A stretch of DNA of 64,000 nt from Paenibacillus ihbetae (GCF_002741055.1 NZ_CP016809.1:3574501-3638500); one strand, 5' to 3'; shown: positions 52,644 to 61,619, counted from the stretch's first letter. The notes: generated by a model from the letters alone, not told the origin. Numbers and translations: made by a program.

Positions 52644-54932
52644 ATGCCGCATACGATCCAAATATCGGTTAGGCCGCTGGTGGAGTATGTATTTCGCAGC
52701 GGCAGCATCGTTTCGGGGTTCCGCAGCGCTGCATCCCTCACGGAAGGTACGAGGGCGCACCAGCAGGTTCAGCGCGAATACGGAGAGAACGACCAGAAGG
52801 AGGTCCAGCTGGAGGCCGAAATTACATATGAAGAGCTGCTCTTTGTCGTAGAGGGGCGATGCGACGGATTGATCCGGAAGGGCGATCGTATCATGATTGA
52901 TGAGATCAAGTCGACCTCGGGAGACCTGTCCCAAATCGAGGAGGACAGCTATCCCGTACACTGGGCGCAGGCCAAAATGTACGCCTATATGTATGCCAAG
53001 CAGCAGGATATCGAAGCGATGGAGGTCAGACTGACTTACTTCCAGGTGCCGAGCGGCGAGCGAAAGCAGTTTGAACGCAGCTTCAGCATCCATGAGCTGG
53101 AGATTTTCGTCGAAGAAGTGATAGCAGCCTACGCCCCTTACGCCCGTCTGCTCCGGGATCATGCGGAGCGGCGGGACCGAAGCATCAAGAGCCTGTCGTT
53201 TCCGTTTCCGGCTTACCGGGAGGGACAGCGCAAGCTGGCGGGCTCGGTCTATAAAACCATTGAAGAGGGCCGGCGGCTGTTTGCCAAAGCGCCGACCGGC
53301 ATTGGCAAGACGATCTCGACCTTGTTCCCGTCGATTAAGGCGATCGGCGAGGGCCTGCTGTCGCGCATCTTTTATTTGACGGCGAAGACGATTACCCGTA
53401 CGGCAGCGGAGGAGGCCATGGCTCTGATGGAGCGTCAGGGACTGCATACGCATGCCGTTACGCTGACCGCCAAGGATAAAATCTGCTTCAGCGAGGCCGA
53501 AGGCTGCGGCCAAGAGGGCTGCATCTTCTCGGAAGGCTACTATGACCGGATCAATGCTGCGCTTCTGGACCTGCTGGGCAACGAAACGCTGATCACCCGA
53601 TCGGTCATTGAGACCTATGCGCGGAAGCATCAGGTCTGCCCGTTCGAATTTTCCCTGGATGCCTCGTATGCGGCCGATGTCGTGATCTGCGACTATAACT
53701 ATGTCTTTGATCCGAGGGTATCCTTTAAACGGATGCCAGAGGAAGTGAAGAAGCGCAGCGTTCTTCTGATCGACGAAGCGCATAATCTGGTGGACCGGGC
53801 GCGCGGGATGTTCTCGGCTGAGCTGTACAAATCGGCTTTTCTAGAAATACAGCGGGCATATAAAGAAAGTAATCCGGGACTCTACCATGCCGCGAAGCGG
53901 GTAAATAACCGGTTTATCGTCATTCGCAAGGTCAGCGGGGAGGAGGAGCGGTTCGTCGGCTCGCAGCAGCCGGAAATGATGGACGAGCTGCTGGAGGATT
54001 TCGTTCTGCAGGCCGAGGGGGAGCTGATGACCGGGAAGAGCGGCGAAGAGGCGGATGCGCTTTTGGAGTGCTATTTTGCCGCACAGGGATATTTGCGGAT
54101 CTCCAAGCTCTATGACGACCGCTTTGTCACCTATGCCGAGATCAGCCAAAGCGAGGTGTATCTGAAGCTGTTCTGCTTGGATCCGTCCGATTTGCTGCAG
54201 AAGGCGGGCAAGAACTACCGCTCGGCCGTCTTTTTCTCCGCGACGCTGATGCCCCTCGGTTATTATCGGGACATGCTGGGGGCGGAAGAGGAGGATTACA
54301 GCCTGTCCATTCCGTCGCCTTTTTCCCGGGAGCAGCTGGATGTAAGGATCATGCCGCTATCGACCCGGTACAAGGACCGCGAGCAGAGCAAGGACGCGAT
54401 CGTGCGCATGCTGAGCGGGCTGGTCCGGGAGAAGCCGGTCAACACGCTGATCTTTCTGCCGTCCTATCCCTATATGCAGGAGATTCACAAGGCATTTGCC
54501 GAGAGCAATCCCGGATTGCGAACGCTCCTTCAGGGCCATGGCATGAGTGAGGAGGAGCGGGAGAGCTTCCTCGGGGCCTTTCAGGCCGATGCTTCGGAGC
54601 CGCTGATCGGCTTCGCGGTGATGGGCGGCATTTTCTCGGAAGGCATTGACCTGAAGGGAGAGCGGCTTTCCAGCGTTGTGGTTGTAGGCGTAGGGCTGCC
54701 GCAGCTGTCCTTCGAGAATGATATTATCAAGGATTACTTCGACCGCACCGGCAAAAGGGGCTATGACTATGCTTATGTATACCCCGGCATGAATAAAGTG
54801 CTGCAGGCCGGAGGCCGCTTGATCCGCTCCGAGCATGACACCGGCACGCTGACGCTGGTCGATGACCGGTTCCTTAACCGGCAGTACAGCATGCTGCTGC
54901 CAGAGGAATGGCGGCATTTTAAGCGGATTTAA
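52644..54932 (+). CDS. Rad3/XPD-type helicase with N-terminal PD-(D/E)XK nuclease-like domain
   Basis: A 762-residue protein. Residues ~1-175 resemble a Cas4/RecB-like nuclease: VVEGRCDGLIRKGDRIMIDEIKST has the Asp and ExK residues. The helicase part has Walker A KAPTGIGKT (~230), four cysteines typical of an XPD 4Fe-4S site (DKICFS, GCGQEGC, HQVCPFE), the DEAH box LLIDEAHNL, FFSATLMPLG, GGIFSEGIDLKGERL and the arginine-finger block QAGGRLIRSEHDTG. Such enzymes are 5'-3' DNA helicases of the DinG group; this fused type is common in Firmicutes and probably acts in DNA repair. GAAGGAG lies 7 bases before the ATG at 52644. It is a single gene. Confidence 0.87.
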   Translation: MPHTIQISVRPLVEYVFRSGSIVSGFRSAASLTEGTRAHQQVQREYGENDQKEVQLEAEITYEELLFVVEGRCDGLIRKGDRIMIDEIKSTSGDLSQIEEDSYPVHWAQAKMYAYMYAKQQDIEAMEVRLTYFQVPSGERKQFERSFSIHELEIFVEEVIAAYAPYARLLRDHAERRDRSIKSLSFPFPAYREGQRKLAGSVYKTIEEGRRLFAKAPTGIGKTISTLFPSIKAIGEGLLSRIFYLTAKTITRTAAEEAMALMERQGLHTHAVTLTAKDKICFSEAEGCGQEGCIFSEGYYDRINAALLDLLGNETLITRSVIETYARKHQVCPFEFSLDASYAADVVICDYNYVFDPRVSFKRMPEEVKKRSVLLIDEAHNLVDRARGMFSAELYKSAFLEIQRAYKESNPGLYHAAKRVNNRFIVIRKVSGEEERFVGSQQPEMMDELLEDFVLQAEGELMTGKSGEEADALLECYFAAQGYLRISKLYDDRFVTYAEISQSEVYLKLFCLDPSDLLQKAGKNYRSAVFFSATLMPLGYYRDMLGAEEEDYSLSIPSPFSREQLDVRIMPLSTRYKDREQSKDAIVRMLSGLVREKPVNTLIFLPSYPYMQEIHKAFAESNPGLRTLLQGHGMSEEERESFLGAFQADASEPLIGFAVMGGIFSEGIDLKGERLSSVVVVGVGLPQLSFENDIIKDYFDRTGKRGYDYAYVYPGMNKVLQAGGRLIRSEHDTGTLTLVDDRFLNRQYSMLLPEEWRHFKRI

Positions 54933-54963
54933 CCGGCGCTGCCCGATCGCGATCAGGAAAAAG

Positions 54964-54992
54964 TTGACAGCCGCTTCGGCGGAATCTATAAT
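54964..54992 (+). promoter_or_regulatory. perfect consensus sigma-A promoter
   Basis: TTGACA at 54964-54969, a 17-base spacer and TATAAT at 54987-54992. It has no known gene behind it except the 24-aa ORF at 55023. Confidence 0.85.
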
Positions 54993-55022
54993 ACGGATAT
55001 ATTTAGGAGCACAAGGAGGCTG

Positions 55023-55097
55023 ATGACCATGATGAAGTATGTGAATGATGACAAATTGTTGGCGTTGGTCTCCTCGAACGGGTTATCGATAAGTTGA
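55023..55097 (+). CDS. possible 24-aa peptide
   Basis: A 24-codon ORF reading MTMMKYVNDDKLLALVSS, then NGLSIS, with ACAAGGAGG directly upstream of its ATG. A perfect consensus promoter lies ~30 bp before it and a strong terminator ~55 bp after its stop, so a short, abundant mRNA of ~200 bases is expected. The peptide has no strong hydrophobic segment and matches no family I know. It could be a free peptide, a leader peptide of the RsgA gene, or the coding part of a dual-function RNA. Confidence 0.5.
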   Translation: MTMMKYVNDDKLLALVSSNGLSIS

Positions 55098-55152
55098 ATA
55101 GGCACGGGGCCTAAGCTTTAAGGATGGCTCCATGCATGATTCGCGTAAGATC

Positions 55153-55196
55153 AAGACCCGCAGGAGACCGTGATCGGTATTCTGCGGGTCTTTTTT
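55153..55196 (+). terminator. terminator of the small-ORF transcript
   Basis: AAGACCCGCAG and CTGCGGGTCTT form an 11-bp stem, followed by TTTTTT. Confidence 0.92.
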
Positions 55197-55291
55197 GGTA
55201 TAGGCATAGGTCTAGCGTCACATCGCCGCTAATGGGCTTTTTTGCTCCATTTTTGGCGGGGTGCGTCTTGCTTAAGCTGTATCCAATAACG

Positions 55292-55322
55292 AACCGCAGA
55301 ATACGATTCTGCGGTTTTTTTT
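55292..55322 (+). terminator. second terminator upstream of rsgA
   Basis: AACCGCAGAAT-ACG-ATTCTGCGGTT is a perfect 11-bp stem followed by eight T residues. It lies only ~50 bp before the rsgA start with no gene between it and the first terminator. Either rsgA has a promoter overlapping this site or its expression depends on readthrough. The 440-bp gap 54933-55372 holds these elements and the small ORF. Confidence 0.9.
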
Positions 55323-55372
55323 GTTGTTCAGTTAAACCAAAACTAAAAGCAGATAAGGAGAAAACAACCACT

Positions 55373-56500
55373 TTGACAAACCAAGATATGAATCATTTAA
55401 ACGGCTTTGGATGGAATGAGGATTGGGACCGGGCGGCGCAGGAAGCGCTCCAATCGATCCAGCGGGACAAACGCCTGGTGCCTGCGCGCATCGTCGCCCA
55501 ATTTTCGAAGCAATACCGGATCGTCACGCCAGATGGAGAGATGACGGCCGCCGTAACGGGAAAATATGAATATGAGGCAGCCAGCAAGAGCGATTTCCCG
55601 GCTGTCGGCGATTGGGTTATGGTGGAGCCCTTGCAGGGCGAACCGCGGGCGGTGATCCACCAGCTGCTTCCGCGCAAGTCGGCGTTTTCCCGCAGGGAGG
55701 CGGGGAGTGTGCCGGACGAACAGGTCATTGCCGCCAACATCGACACCGTATTTATCGTCAATGCGCTTAACAAGGATTTTAATATCCGCAAAATCGAGCG
55801 CTACTTGATCGCCGTGTGGGAGAGCGGAGCCCAGCCGGTCGTGCTGTTAACCAAGGCGGATTTATGCGATTCTCCTGAATCGCATGCCGCCCTCGTCGAA
55901 GCTGCGGCTCCGGGGGTGCCGGTTCATGCCGTCAGCTCGCTGCTGGATCAGGGAAAGGAGCAGCTGCAGAGCTATTTGAACCCGGGCACCACGGTGGCCG
56001 TAACGGGCTCGTCGGGCGCCGGAAAATCAACCTTGCTGAACTGGCTGTCCGGCCAAGACATTCAGCGGGTCCAGGGCGTGCGTGAAGAAGATGCCAGAGG
56101 GCGCCACACGACGACGCATCGGGAGCTGTTCGTGCTGCCGGGCGGTGCGATCATGGTCGATACGCCGGGCATGAGGGAGCTGCAGCTGTGGGAATCGGAG
56201 GATGGCTGGGAGGCTGCATTCGCAGACATCTCCTCGCTCGCGGCGCAGTGCAGATTCCACGACTGCCGGCATGAGAAGGAGGATGGATGCGCGGTGCAGG
56301 AGGCCCTCCAGGCCGGGACCCTGGATGCCGAGCGGTATGCTAATTACAGAAAAACCGAGAGGGAACTGGCCCATCAGGCCCGCAAGGAACAGGCCAGCAC
56401 AAGGCGCCAGAAGAAGCAGGGCAAGAAGCCCGGCGGGAAGCATGCGGCCAGGAGCCGTAATGCACATGCCGGATCGTATTTCGAGCTGATGGATGAGTAA
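55373..56500 (+). CDS. rsgA: ribosome small subunit-dependent GTPase A (RsgA/YjeQ)
   Basis: A 375-residue circularly permuted GTPase. An OB-fold (~35-100) comes first, then G4 LLTKADL, G5 AVSS, G1 GSSGAGKST, G2 RGRHTTTHRE and G3 DTPGMREL. The zinc finger follows (CRFHDCRHEKEDGC) and then a basic tail (RRQKKQGKKPGGKHAARS). It tests late 30S subunit assembly. It is longer than B. subtilis RsgA (~298), like the YjeQ subgroup, so a second copy may exist elsewhere. TTG at 55373 is chosen because AAGGAG lies 12 bases upstream; the ATG at 55388 is too distant. Confidence 0.9.
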   Translation: MTNQDMNHLNGFGWNEDWDRAAQEALQSIQRDKRLVPARIVAQFSKQYRIVTPDGEMTAAVTGKYEYEAASKSDFPAVGDWVMVEPLQGEPRAVIHQLLPRKSAFSRREAGSVPDEQVIAANIDTVFIVNALNKDFNIRKIERYLIAVWESGAQPVVLLTKADLCDSPESHAALVEAAAPGVPVHAVSSLLDQGKEQLQSYLNPGTTVAVTGSSGAGKSTLLNWLSGQDIQRVQGVREEDARGRHTTTHRELFVLPGGAIMVDTPGMRELQLWESEDGWEAAFADISSLAAQCRFHDCRHEKEDGCAVQEALQAGTLDAERYANYRKTERELAHQARKEQASTRRQKKQGKKPGGKHAARSRNAHAGSYFELMDE

Positions 56501-56528
56501 CGCGGGCCTTCCCGGAATTTGAGATGAA

Positions 56529-56591
56529 TTTGACATCGGTCCTCGCCAAGGATTATATTTAGGTTACCTAATTAATAGGTTAACTAACTAA
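56529..56591 (+). promoter_or_regulatory. promoter and MarR-type operator of the exporter operon
   Basis: TTGACA (56529-56534) and TTATAT (56553-56558) are followed at once by TTAGGTTACCTAA (56559-56571), a perfect palindrome around one central base. A second, related half-palindromic copy, TAGGTTAACTAA, starts at 56576. Two such sites over the transcription start are typical of an autoregulated MarR repressor. Confidence 0.65.
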
Positions 56592-56669
56592 TTCATTGCA
56601 TGCTTGGATTGTAACCGCCCGGCCAACCCGGCCGGATGGTTACGGTTTTATATGCGCAGGAGGTGGACG

Positions 56670-57209
56670 ATGTCACAGGAATCTCATCCAGATTTACATA
56701 AGCATCACCAAGCCGGGAAAGACCCGGGTGCGCCGGAGGGCTGCTACGCAGGGAGACTGCCAGACGACAGTATTGCCGGAAGGCTTCTGCACAGCATTCG
56801 TCTGTTTCACAAGCAGGAGTGGGATCGGCATATGATTTCGGGCTATACGCCGGGTGAAGTCCGTGTGCTGATGGGTCTTATGCATTTTAACAGGCTGGGC
56901 GGGCCCGGCATGAAGGTGTCGGAGATCAGCGGCATGATGAATGTCACCTCTCCGACCATCACGCAGTTCATCAACGGCCTGGAGGGGAAAGGGCTGGTCG
57001 AGCGGGTCATGGATGAGCACGATCGCCGGGCTGTCCGCGTGAAGCTGACTGCGGAGGGGATCCGGGTCGTCCAACAGGTGTATGAAGACGTCGCAAGAAG
57101 CTTTAACGGCCTGGTCGACTATCTGGGCGAAGAGGACAGCGTTAAACTCGCCGACCTCCTCATGAAGGTATACCAGTACCAGGAGCAACAACGATCGAAG
57201 GAAACATAA
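56670..57209 (+). CDS. MarR-family regulator of the ABC exporter
   Basis: A 179-residue winged-helix protein. LLHSIRLFHKQEW opens the dimer helix; MKVSEISGMMNVTSPTITQFINGLEGKGLVERVMDEHDRRAVRVKLT is the DNA-binding domain with the D-x-R wing. The N-terminal ~35 residues are His/Gly-rich and probably disordered. AGGAGG lies 5 bases before the ATG at 56670. The two ABC genes follow by 24 bp, and the palindromes upstream are the likely operators, so it probably represses its own operon until a drug or lipid binds. Confidence 0.88.
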   Translation: MSQESHPDLHKHHQAGKDPGAPEGCYAGRLPDDSIAGRLLHSIRLFHKQEWDRHMISGYTPGEVRVLMGLMHFNRLGGPGMKVSEISGMMNVTSPTITQFINGLEGKGLVERVMDEHDRRAVRVKLTAEGIRVVQQVYEDVARSFNGLVDYLGEEDSVKLADLLMKVYQYQEQQRSKET

Positions 57210-57233
57210 GTCTCTATCAGGGGGTGGTTCGCT

Positions 57234-58961
57234 TTGCTTAAGCTGTTTCGTTATATGAGACCGTACCGGACAGCGGTTCTGCTGGTCCTATTGTTTACAT
57301 TCTTTCAATGCTTATCGGATCTGTATCTGCCGACCTTGATGGCGGACATTGTAGACAAAGGCATCACTCTTGGCAATGTCCCTTATATTTGGCGGGTGGG
57401 AGGCGTTATGCTTCTGGTCGCCTCGGGAGGAATGGTCTGCGCGATCGTGGCCAGTTATTTGGCGTCCAAAGCGGCTTCAGGGTTCGGACGTATCGTACGG
57501 GGCCGCGTCTTCTCGCATGTTGAGAATTTTACGCTCCAGGAGTTTGACAAAATCGGGACCGCGTCGCTGATCACCCGTACGACGAATGATATTACTCAAG
57601 TCCAGCAGGTGACGATCATGATCCTTCGCATGATGGCGATTGCGCCGATGATGTGCATCGGGGGCATCGTCATGGCCATTTCGAGGGATCCGGGCCTGAC
57701 CACCGTTCTCCTCGCTGTGCTGCCGATTCTCGCACTGGCGATCTTCCTTATTGCGAAGCAGGGAATTCCGCTCTTTAAAGCGATTCAGGTCAAGATCGAT
57801 ACGCTGAGCCGCGTGGTGCGGGAAAATCTGACGGGGATCCGGGTCATCCGTTCCTTCAACCGTGCCGCACATGAAACCGTGCGCTTCAACGATGCGAATG
57901 AGGATTTGACGGCGACCTCGATCAAGGTGAACAAAATCATGGGGGCGATGATGCCGGTCATGATGCTGGTCATGAACTTTGCGACGATCGCCATCGTCTG
58001 GTTCGGGGCGCATCGCATCGACGATGCCCATATGAAGGTGGGCGATCTGATGGCGTTTCTTCAATATGCCATGATGATCATGTTCTCGCTCATTATGCTG
58101 TCGGTCATGTTCGTCATGATTCCGCGCGCGCAGGCGTCGGCCGTCCGGATCAACGAAGTGCTCCATATGCAGCCGGACATTCATGATCCGAAAGAGCCTG
58201 GAAAGCCGGGACTTCAGAAGGCCGCTGTCGAGTTCCAGGATGTTACGTTCTTCTATCCTGGAGCGGAGGAGCCGGCGGTATCGAATCTCTCCTTCCGCAC
58301 GGGACCGGGTGAAGTAACCGCCATTATCGGCGGAACCGGATCCGGCAAATCCACCTTGATCAGCCTGATCCCTCGTTTCTATGACGTCACTTCAGGGCGG
58401 ATTCTCGTGAATGGAACCGATATCCGGGAGATGCGCCAGGAAGAGCTGCGCCAGCGGATCGGATTCGTTCCGCAGAAGGCGCTCCTGTTCACGGGCAGCA
58501 TCGCGGACAATATCCGCTACGGCAAGGAGGATGCGACGGACGAGGAGATCCGGCATGCGGCGAAGGTCGCTCAGGCCGCGGACTTCATCGAAGCGATGGA
58601 AGGCGCTTATGATGCCGAGATTTCGCAGGGAGGCAGCAATGTGTCCGGCGGACAGAAGCAGCGTCTTTCGATCGCCCGGGCCCTGGTACGGCGGCCGGAA
58701 ATCTATATCTTCGACGACAGCTTCTCGGCGCTGGACTTCAAGACCGATGCGAGGCTCCGTGCAGCATTAAGGGAGGAGACCGGCGAAGCTACCGTCCTGA
58801 TCGTCGCTCAGCGAGTCAGCACGGTCATGGATGCCGATCGGATTATTGTGCTGGATGAAGGGCGGATCGCGGGCATGGGCACCCATGAGGAGCTCATGAA
58901 TACGAGCGAAGTGTACCGCGAGATCGTCACTTCCCAGCTTTCAGAGGAGGAGATCGCATGA
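57234..58961 (+). CDS. heterodimeric ABC multidrug exporter, subunit 1
   Basis: A 575-residue half-transporter: six helices (~1-310) and an ATPase (~335-575) with Walker A GGTGSGKST, Q-loop FVPQKALLF, signature NVSGGQKQRLSIARAL, Walker B YIFDDSFSALD and VAQRVSTV in place of the usual H-loop His. The Asp in place of the catalytic Glu (DDS) and the Gln for His mark it as the degenerate-site partner, as in BmrC-type heterodimers. It starts with TTG at 57234 behind GGGGTGG and overlaps the next gene in ATGA. Confidence 0.9.
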   Translation: MLKLFRYMRPYRTAVLLVLLFTFFQCLSDLYLPTLMADIVDKGITLGNVPYIWRVGGVMLLVASGGMVCAIVASYLASKAASGFGRIVRGRVFSHVENFTLQEFDKIGTASLITRTTNDITQVQQVTIMILRMMAIAPMMCIGGIVMAISRDPGLTTVLLAVLPILALAIFLIAKQGIPLFKAIQVKIDTLSRVVRENLTGIRVIRSFNRAAHETVRFNDANEDLTATSIKVNKIMGAMMPVMMLVMNFATIAIVWFGAHRIDDAHMKVGDLMAFLQYAMMIMFSLIMLSVMFVMIPRAQASAVRINEVLHMQPDIHDPKEPGKPGLQKAAVEFQDVTFFYPGAEEPAVSNLSFRTGPGEVTAIIGGTGSGKSTLISLIPRFYDVTSGRILVNGTDIREMRQEELRQRIGFVPQKALLFTGSIADNIRYGKEDATDEEIRHAAKVAQAADFIEAMEGAYDAEISQGGSNVSGGQKQRLSIARALVRRPEIYIFDDSFSALDFKTDARLRAALREETGEATVLIVAQRVSTVMDADRIIVLDEGRIAGMGTHEELMNTSEVYREIVTSQLSEEEIA

Positions 58962-60832
58962 GCGAGAAGAAGCGCGGAGGACATCCAAGAGGTCCTGGCG
59001 GCGGTCCCTTTGGCGGCCCCCACGGCCCGGGCATGCCTGCGGAGAAAGCCAAGGACTTCAAGGGAACCTTCCGGAGACTGACGACCTATCTGAAGCCGCA
59101 CACCGGCAAGCTGCTGATCGTTCTGGCTGCGGCGATGCTGAGCACGATCTTTGGCATCGTAAGCCCGAAGATTCTGGGCGATGCGACCACGATCCTGTTT
59201 GAAGGCTTCCTGGCGAAAAGGCAAGGCGTGCCGGGAGCGGGCATTGACTTCGCTGCGATCCAGCGCATCCTGCTGTGGCTGGCCGGGCTGTATCTCCTCA
59301 GCTCTCTGTTCGCCTACATCCAGCAGTATGTGATGGCTGGCGTAGCACAGAGAACGGTGTACGATTTGCGGAAGGCGGTATACGATAAGCTCGGCCGATT
59401 GCCGCTGAAATATTTTGATGCCCGTACCCACGGGGAGACGCTCAGCCGGGTAACCAACGATATGGACAACATTGCCGGCACGCTGCAGCAGAGCTTGACG
59501 CAGATGATTACATCGGCCGTCACGCTGCTCGGGGTGATCGTGATGATGCTTACCATCAGTCCGCTGCTGACTCTCGTCGTCATTCTGACGCTGCCGCTGA
59601 GCGTGATCGTGACGATGATGGTAGCCAAGCGGTCGCAGAAGCATTTTGTGGCCCAGCAGAAGCATCTGGGGCAGCTGAACGGTCATGTCGAAGAGATGTA
59701 TACCGGGCACAAGGTGGTGAAGGCATTCGGCCGGGAGCGCCAGTCGGTGGAGCAGTTTGATGAGGTCAACGACAAGCTGTACGAGGCCGGATGGCGCGCG
59801 CAGTTCATCTCAGGCACGATCATGCCGCTGATGGGGTTTGTCGGGAACATCGGCTACGTGATCGTGAGCGTTGTCGGCGGGGTGCTCGTTACCCGCCGGG
59901 CGATCGAGATCGGGGACATTCAGGCGTTCATCCAATACTCGCGCCAGTTTACGCAGCCGATTACGCAGCTGGCGAATATCGCAAATGTCATTCAATCGAC
60001 GATTGCTTCGGCAGAGCGTGTATTCGAGGTGCTGGACGAAGAGGAGGAAGTGGCCGAAGCATCCGCACCGGCGGTGCTCCGCCATCCTCGCGGCGACGTG
60101 TCCTTCGAGCATGTCAGCTTCGGGTACAAGGAGGATCAGCTGCTTATCGAGGATATGAACGTGGACGTCCGGCAGGGGCAGACCGTTGCCATTGTCGGCC
60201 CGACGGGCGCCGGGAAGACAACGCTGATCAATCTGCTGATGCGCTTCTATGAGGTTAACGGCGGCCGCATTACGATCGACGGCAAGGATATTGCCTCCAT
60301 GAAGCGAAGCGATTTGAGAAGCTTGTTCGGCATGGTGCTTCAGGACACATGGCTCTTTAACGGCACGATCCGGGATAATATCGGATACGGACGCGAAGGC
60401 GCGACCGAAGAAGAGATCATACGGGCAGCGGAAGCCGCGCATGCGGATCACTTTATCCGGACGCTGCCGGACGGGTACGACACGGTGCTGAACGAGGAGG
60501 CATCCAACATATCGCAAGGACAGAAGCAGCTTCTGACGATTGCGCGGGCCATTCTTGCCAATCCGGCCATTCTGATTCTGGATGAGGCGACAAGCAGCGT
60601 CGATACGCGGACGGAGCTGTATATCCAGAAGGCGATGAAGGAGCTGATGAAGAATCGGACCAGCTTCGTTATCGCACACCGGCTGTCGACGATCCGGGAT
60701 GCGGACCTCATTCTGGTGATGAACAAGGGCAGCATCATCGAGCAGGGGACGCATGACGAGCTTCTTTCGCAAGGCGGCTTTTATGCGGATCTGTACAACA
60801 GCCAGTTCAGCGATCAGCCCGAAGCGGGATGA
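58958..60832 (+). CDS. heterodimeric ABC multidrug exporter, subunit 2
   Basis: A 624-residue half-transporter. A Gly/Pro/His-rich start (RGGHPRGPGGGPFGGPHGPG) precedes the membrane domain (~45-355). The ATPase (~380-620) has Walker A GPTGAGKTT, Q-loop MVLQDTWLF, signature NISQGQKQLLTIARAI, and an intact Walker B ILILDEATSSVD with catalytic Glu and H-loop IAHRLST. It supplies the active hydrolysis site for the pair, as BmrD does for BmrC. LmrCD- and BmrCD-type exporters pump drugs and lipids; the substrate here is unknown. Confidence 0.9.
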   Translation: MSEKKRGGHPRGPGGGPFGGPHGPGMPAEKAKDFKGTFRRLTTYLKPHTGKLLIVLAAAMLSTIFGIVSPKILGDATTILFEGFLAKRQGVPGAGIDFAAIQRILLWLAGLYLLSSLFAYIQQYVMAGVAQRTVYDLRKAVYDKLGRLPLKYFDARTHGETLSRVTNDMDNIAGTLQQSLTQMITSAVTLLGVIVMMLTISPLLTLVVILTLPLSVIVTMMVAKRSQKHFVAQQKHLGQLNGHVEEMYTGHKVVKAFGRERQSVEQFDEVNDKLYEAGWRAQFISGTIMPLMGFVGNIGYVIVSVVGGVLVTRRAIEIGDIQAFIQYSRQFTQPITQLANIANVIQSTIASAERVFEVLDEEEEVAEASAPAVLRHPRGDVSFEHVSFGYKEDQLLIEDMNVDVRQGQTVAIVGPTGAGKTTLINLLMRFYEVNGGRITIDGKDIASMKRSDLRSLFGMVLQDTWLFNGTIRDNIGYGREGATEEEIIRAAEAAHADHFIRTLPDGYDTVLNEEASNISQGQKQLLTIARAILANPAILILDEATSSVDTRTELYIQKAMKELMKNRTSFVIAHRLSTIRDADLILVMNKGSIIEQGTHDELLSQGGFYADLYNSQFSDQPEAG

Positions 60833-60894
60833 TTCGATAAACCGCAGAGTCGGCAAAAAAGCCCGTCACAGCAAGCTGAACAGCATATTTCTTG

Positions 60895-60922
60895 TTGCAT
60901 TTTCATAATGTTCTTTTATAAT
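60895..60922 (+). promoter_or_regulatory. sigma-A promoter of the HExxH protein gene
   Basis: TTGCAT at 60895-60900, a 16-base spacer and TATAAT at 60917-60922, 36 bp before the start codon. Confidence 0.6.
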
Positions 60923-60957
60923 GATGTTTATACTTTTTAAGGGAGCCATGATCATTA

Positions 60958-61410
60958 TTGAATAAGTCTGAACTGAACCGAATTACGCAAGAGCTTCTAC
61001 GTCGGTCGGGCAGCAGCGTTACCGTACAGCTGGATGGCTATTTCCCGGGGGGCCGGTTAGTCGGCGGAAAATATGCCATAGGCAATCACAGCGTGACCAT
61101 GTATACGGAGGTCATTCGCCAGCAGTGCCTGCAGTTGTTCGGATCGCTTGAACAGGTGTACGCTTATTATGCCGTCGTCTTCGCGCATGAGCTGGGTCAT
61201 TCGATGGACGACCAGTTATCCGAGCTGTGCGATCTGCTGGATTCATCGGTTGATGAACAGGAATATATGCGGATCCTGCGGCAAATCGAGGAGAATGCCT
61301 GGAATCTTGCGATGCCCTGGATAAGCGATATGGATCCGTCACTGGTGAAGATGATCGTGGATCAATCGCTCGAGGCATACCGGGAAGAACCGGAAACAAT
61401 TATTGCTTGA
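60958..61410 (+). CDS. small HExxH metalloprotease-like protein
   Basis: A 150-residue protein. VVFAHELGHSMDDQL carries HELGH (His77, Glu78, His81), the zinc-protease motif, and EENAWNLAMPW (Glu111/112) could supply the third ligand. This pairing of HELGH with a later E-(x)-A-A-MP segment resembles the ImmA/IrrE family of peptidases that cut repressors. The N-terminal ~45 residues are unrecognised, and there is no signal peptide or DNA-binding partner gene. The start is TTG at 60958 behind GGGAG; the nearby ATG at 60948 runs into a stop. It is transcribed alone. Confidence 0.68.
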   Translation: MNKSELNRITQELLRRSGSSVTVQLDGYFPGGRLVGGKYAIGNHSVTMYTEVIRQQCLQLFGSLEQVYAYYAVVFAHELGHSMDDQLSELCDLLDSSVDEQEYMRILRQIEENAWNLAMPWISDMDPSLVKMIVDQSLEAYREEPETIIA

Positions 61411-61466
61411 TTCATGCTGAACCGTCGGCCGATTCATGCCGGACGTCAACGCTGTACCCATACATG

Positions 61467-61493
61467 AAGGCACCCGCAAGGGGTGCCTTTTTT
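61467..61493 (+). terminator. terminator of the HExxH protein gene
   Basis: AAGGCACCC and GGGTGCCTT pair around GCAAG, followed by TTTT. Confidence 0.9.
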
Positions 61494-61619
61494 GCATGCT
61501 TTTGAACGAGAAAAACAGAACGCAGCACATGGACAGACAGCCATTTGCTCCACTAATTGCAAATGACGTATTTAACCAAGCGTTGAACCCGCCTTATTCA
61601 CCTGGTTCCGCGTTATGGG

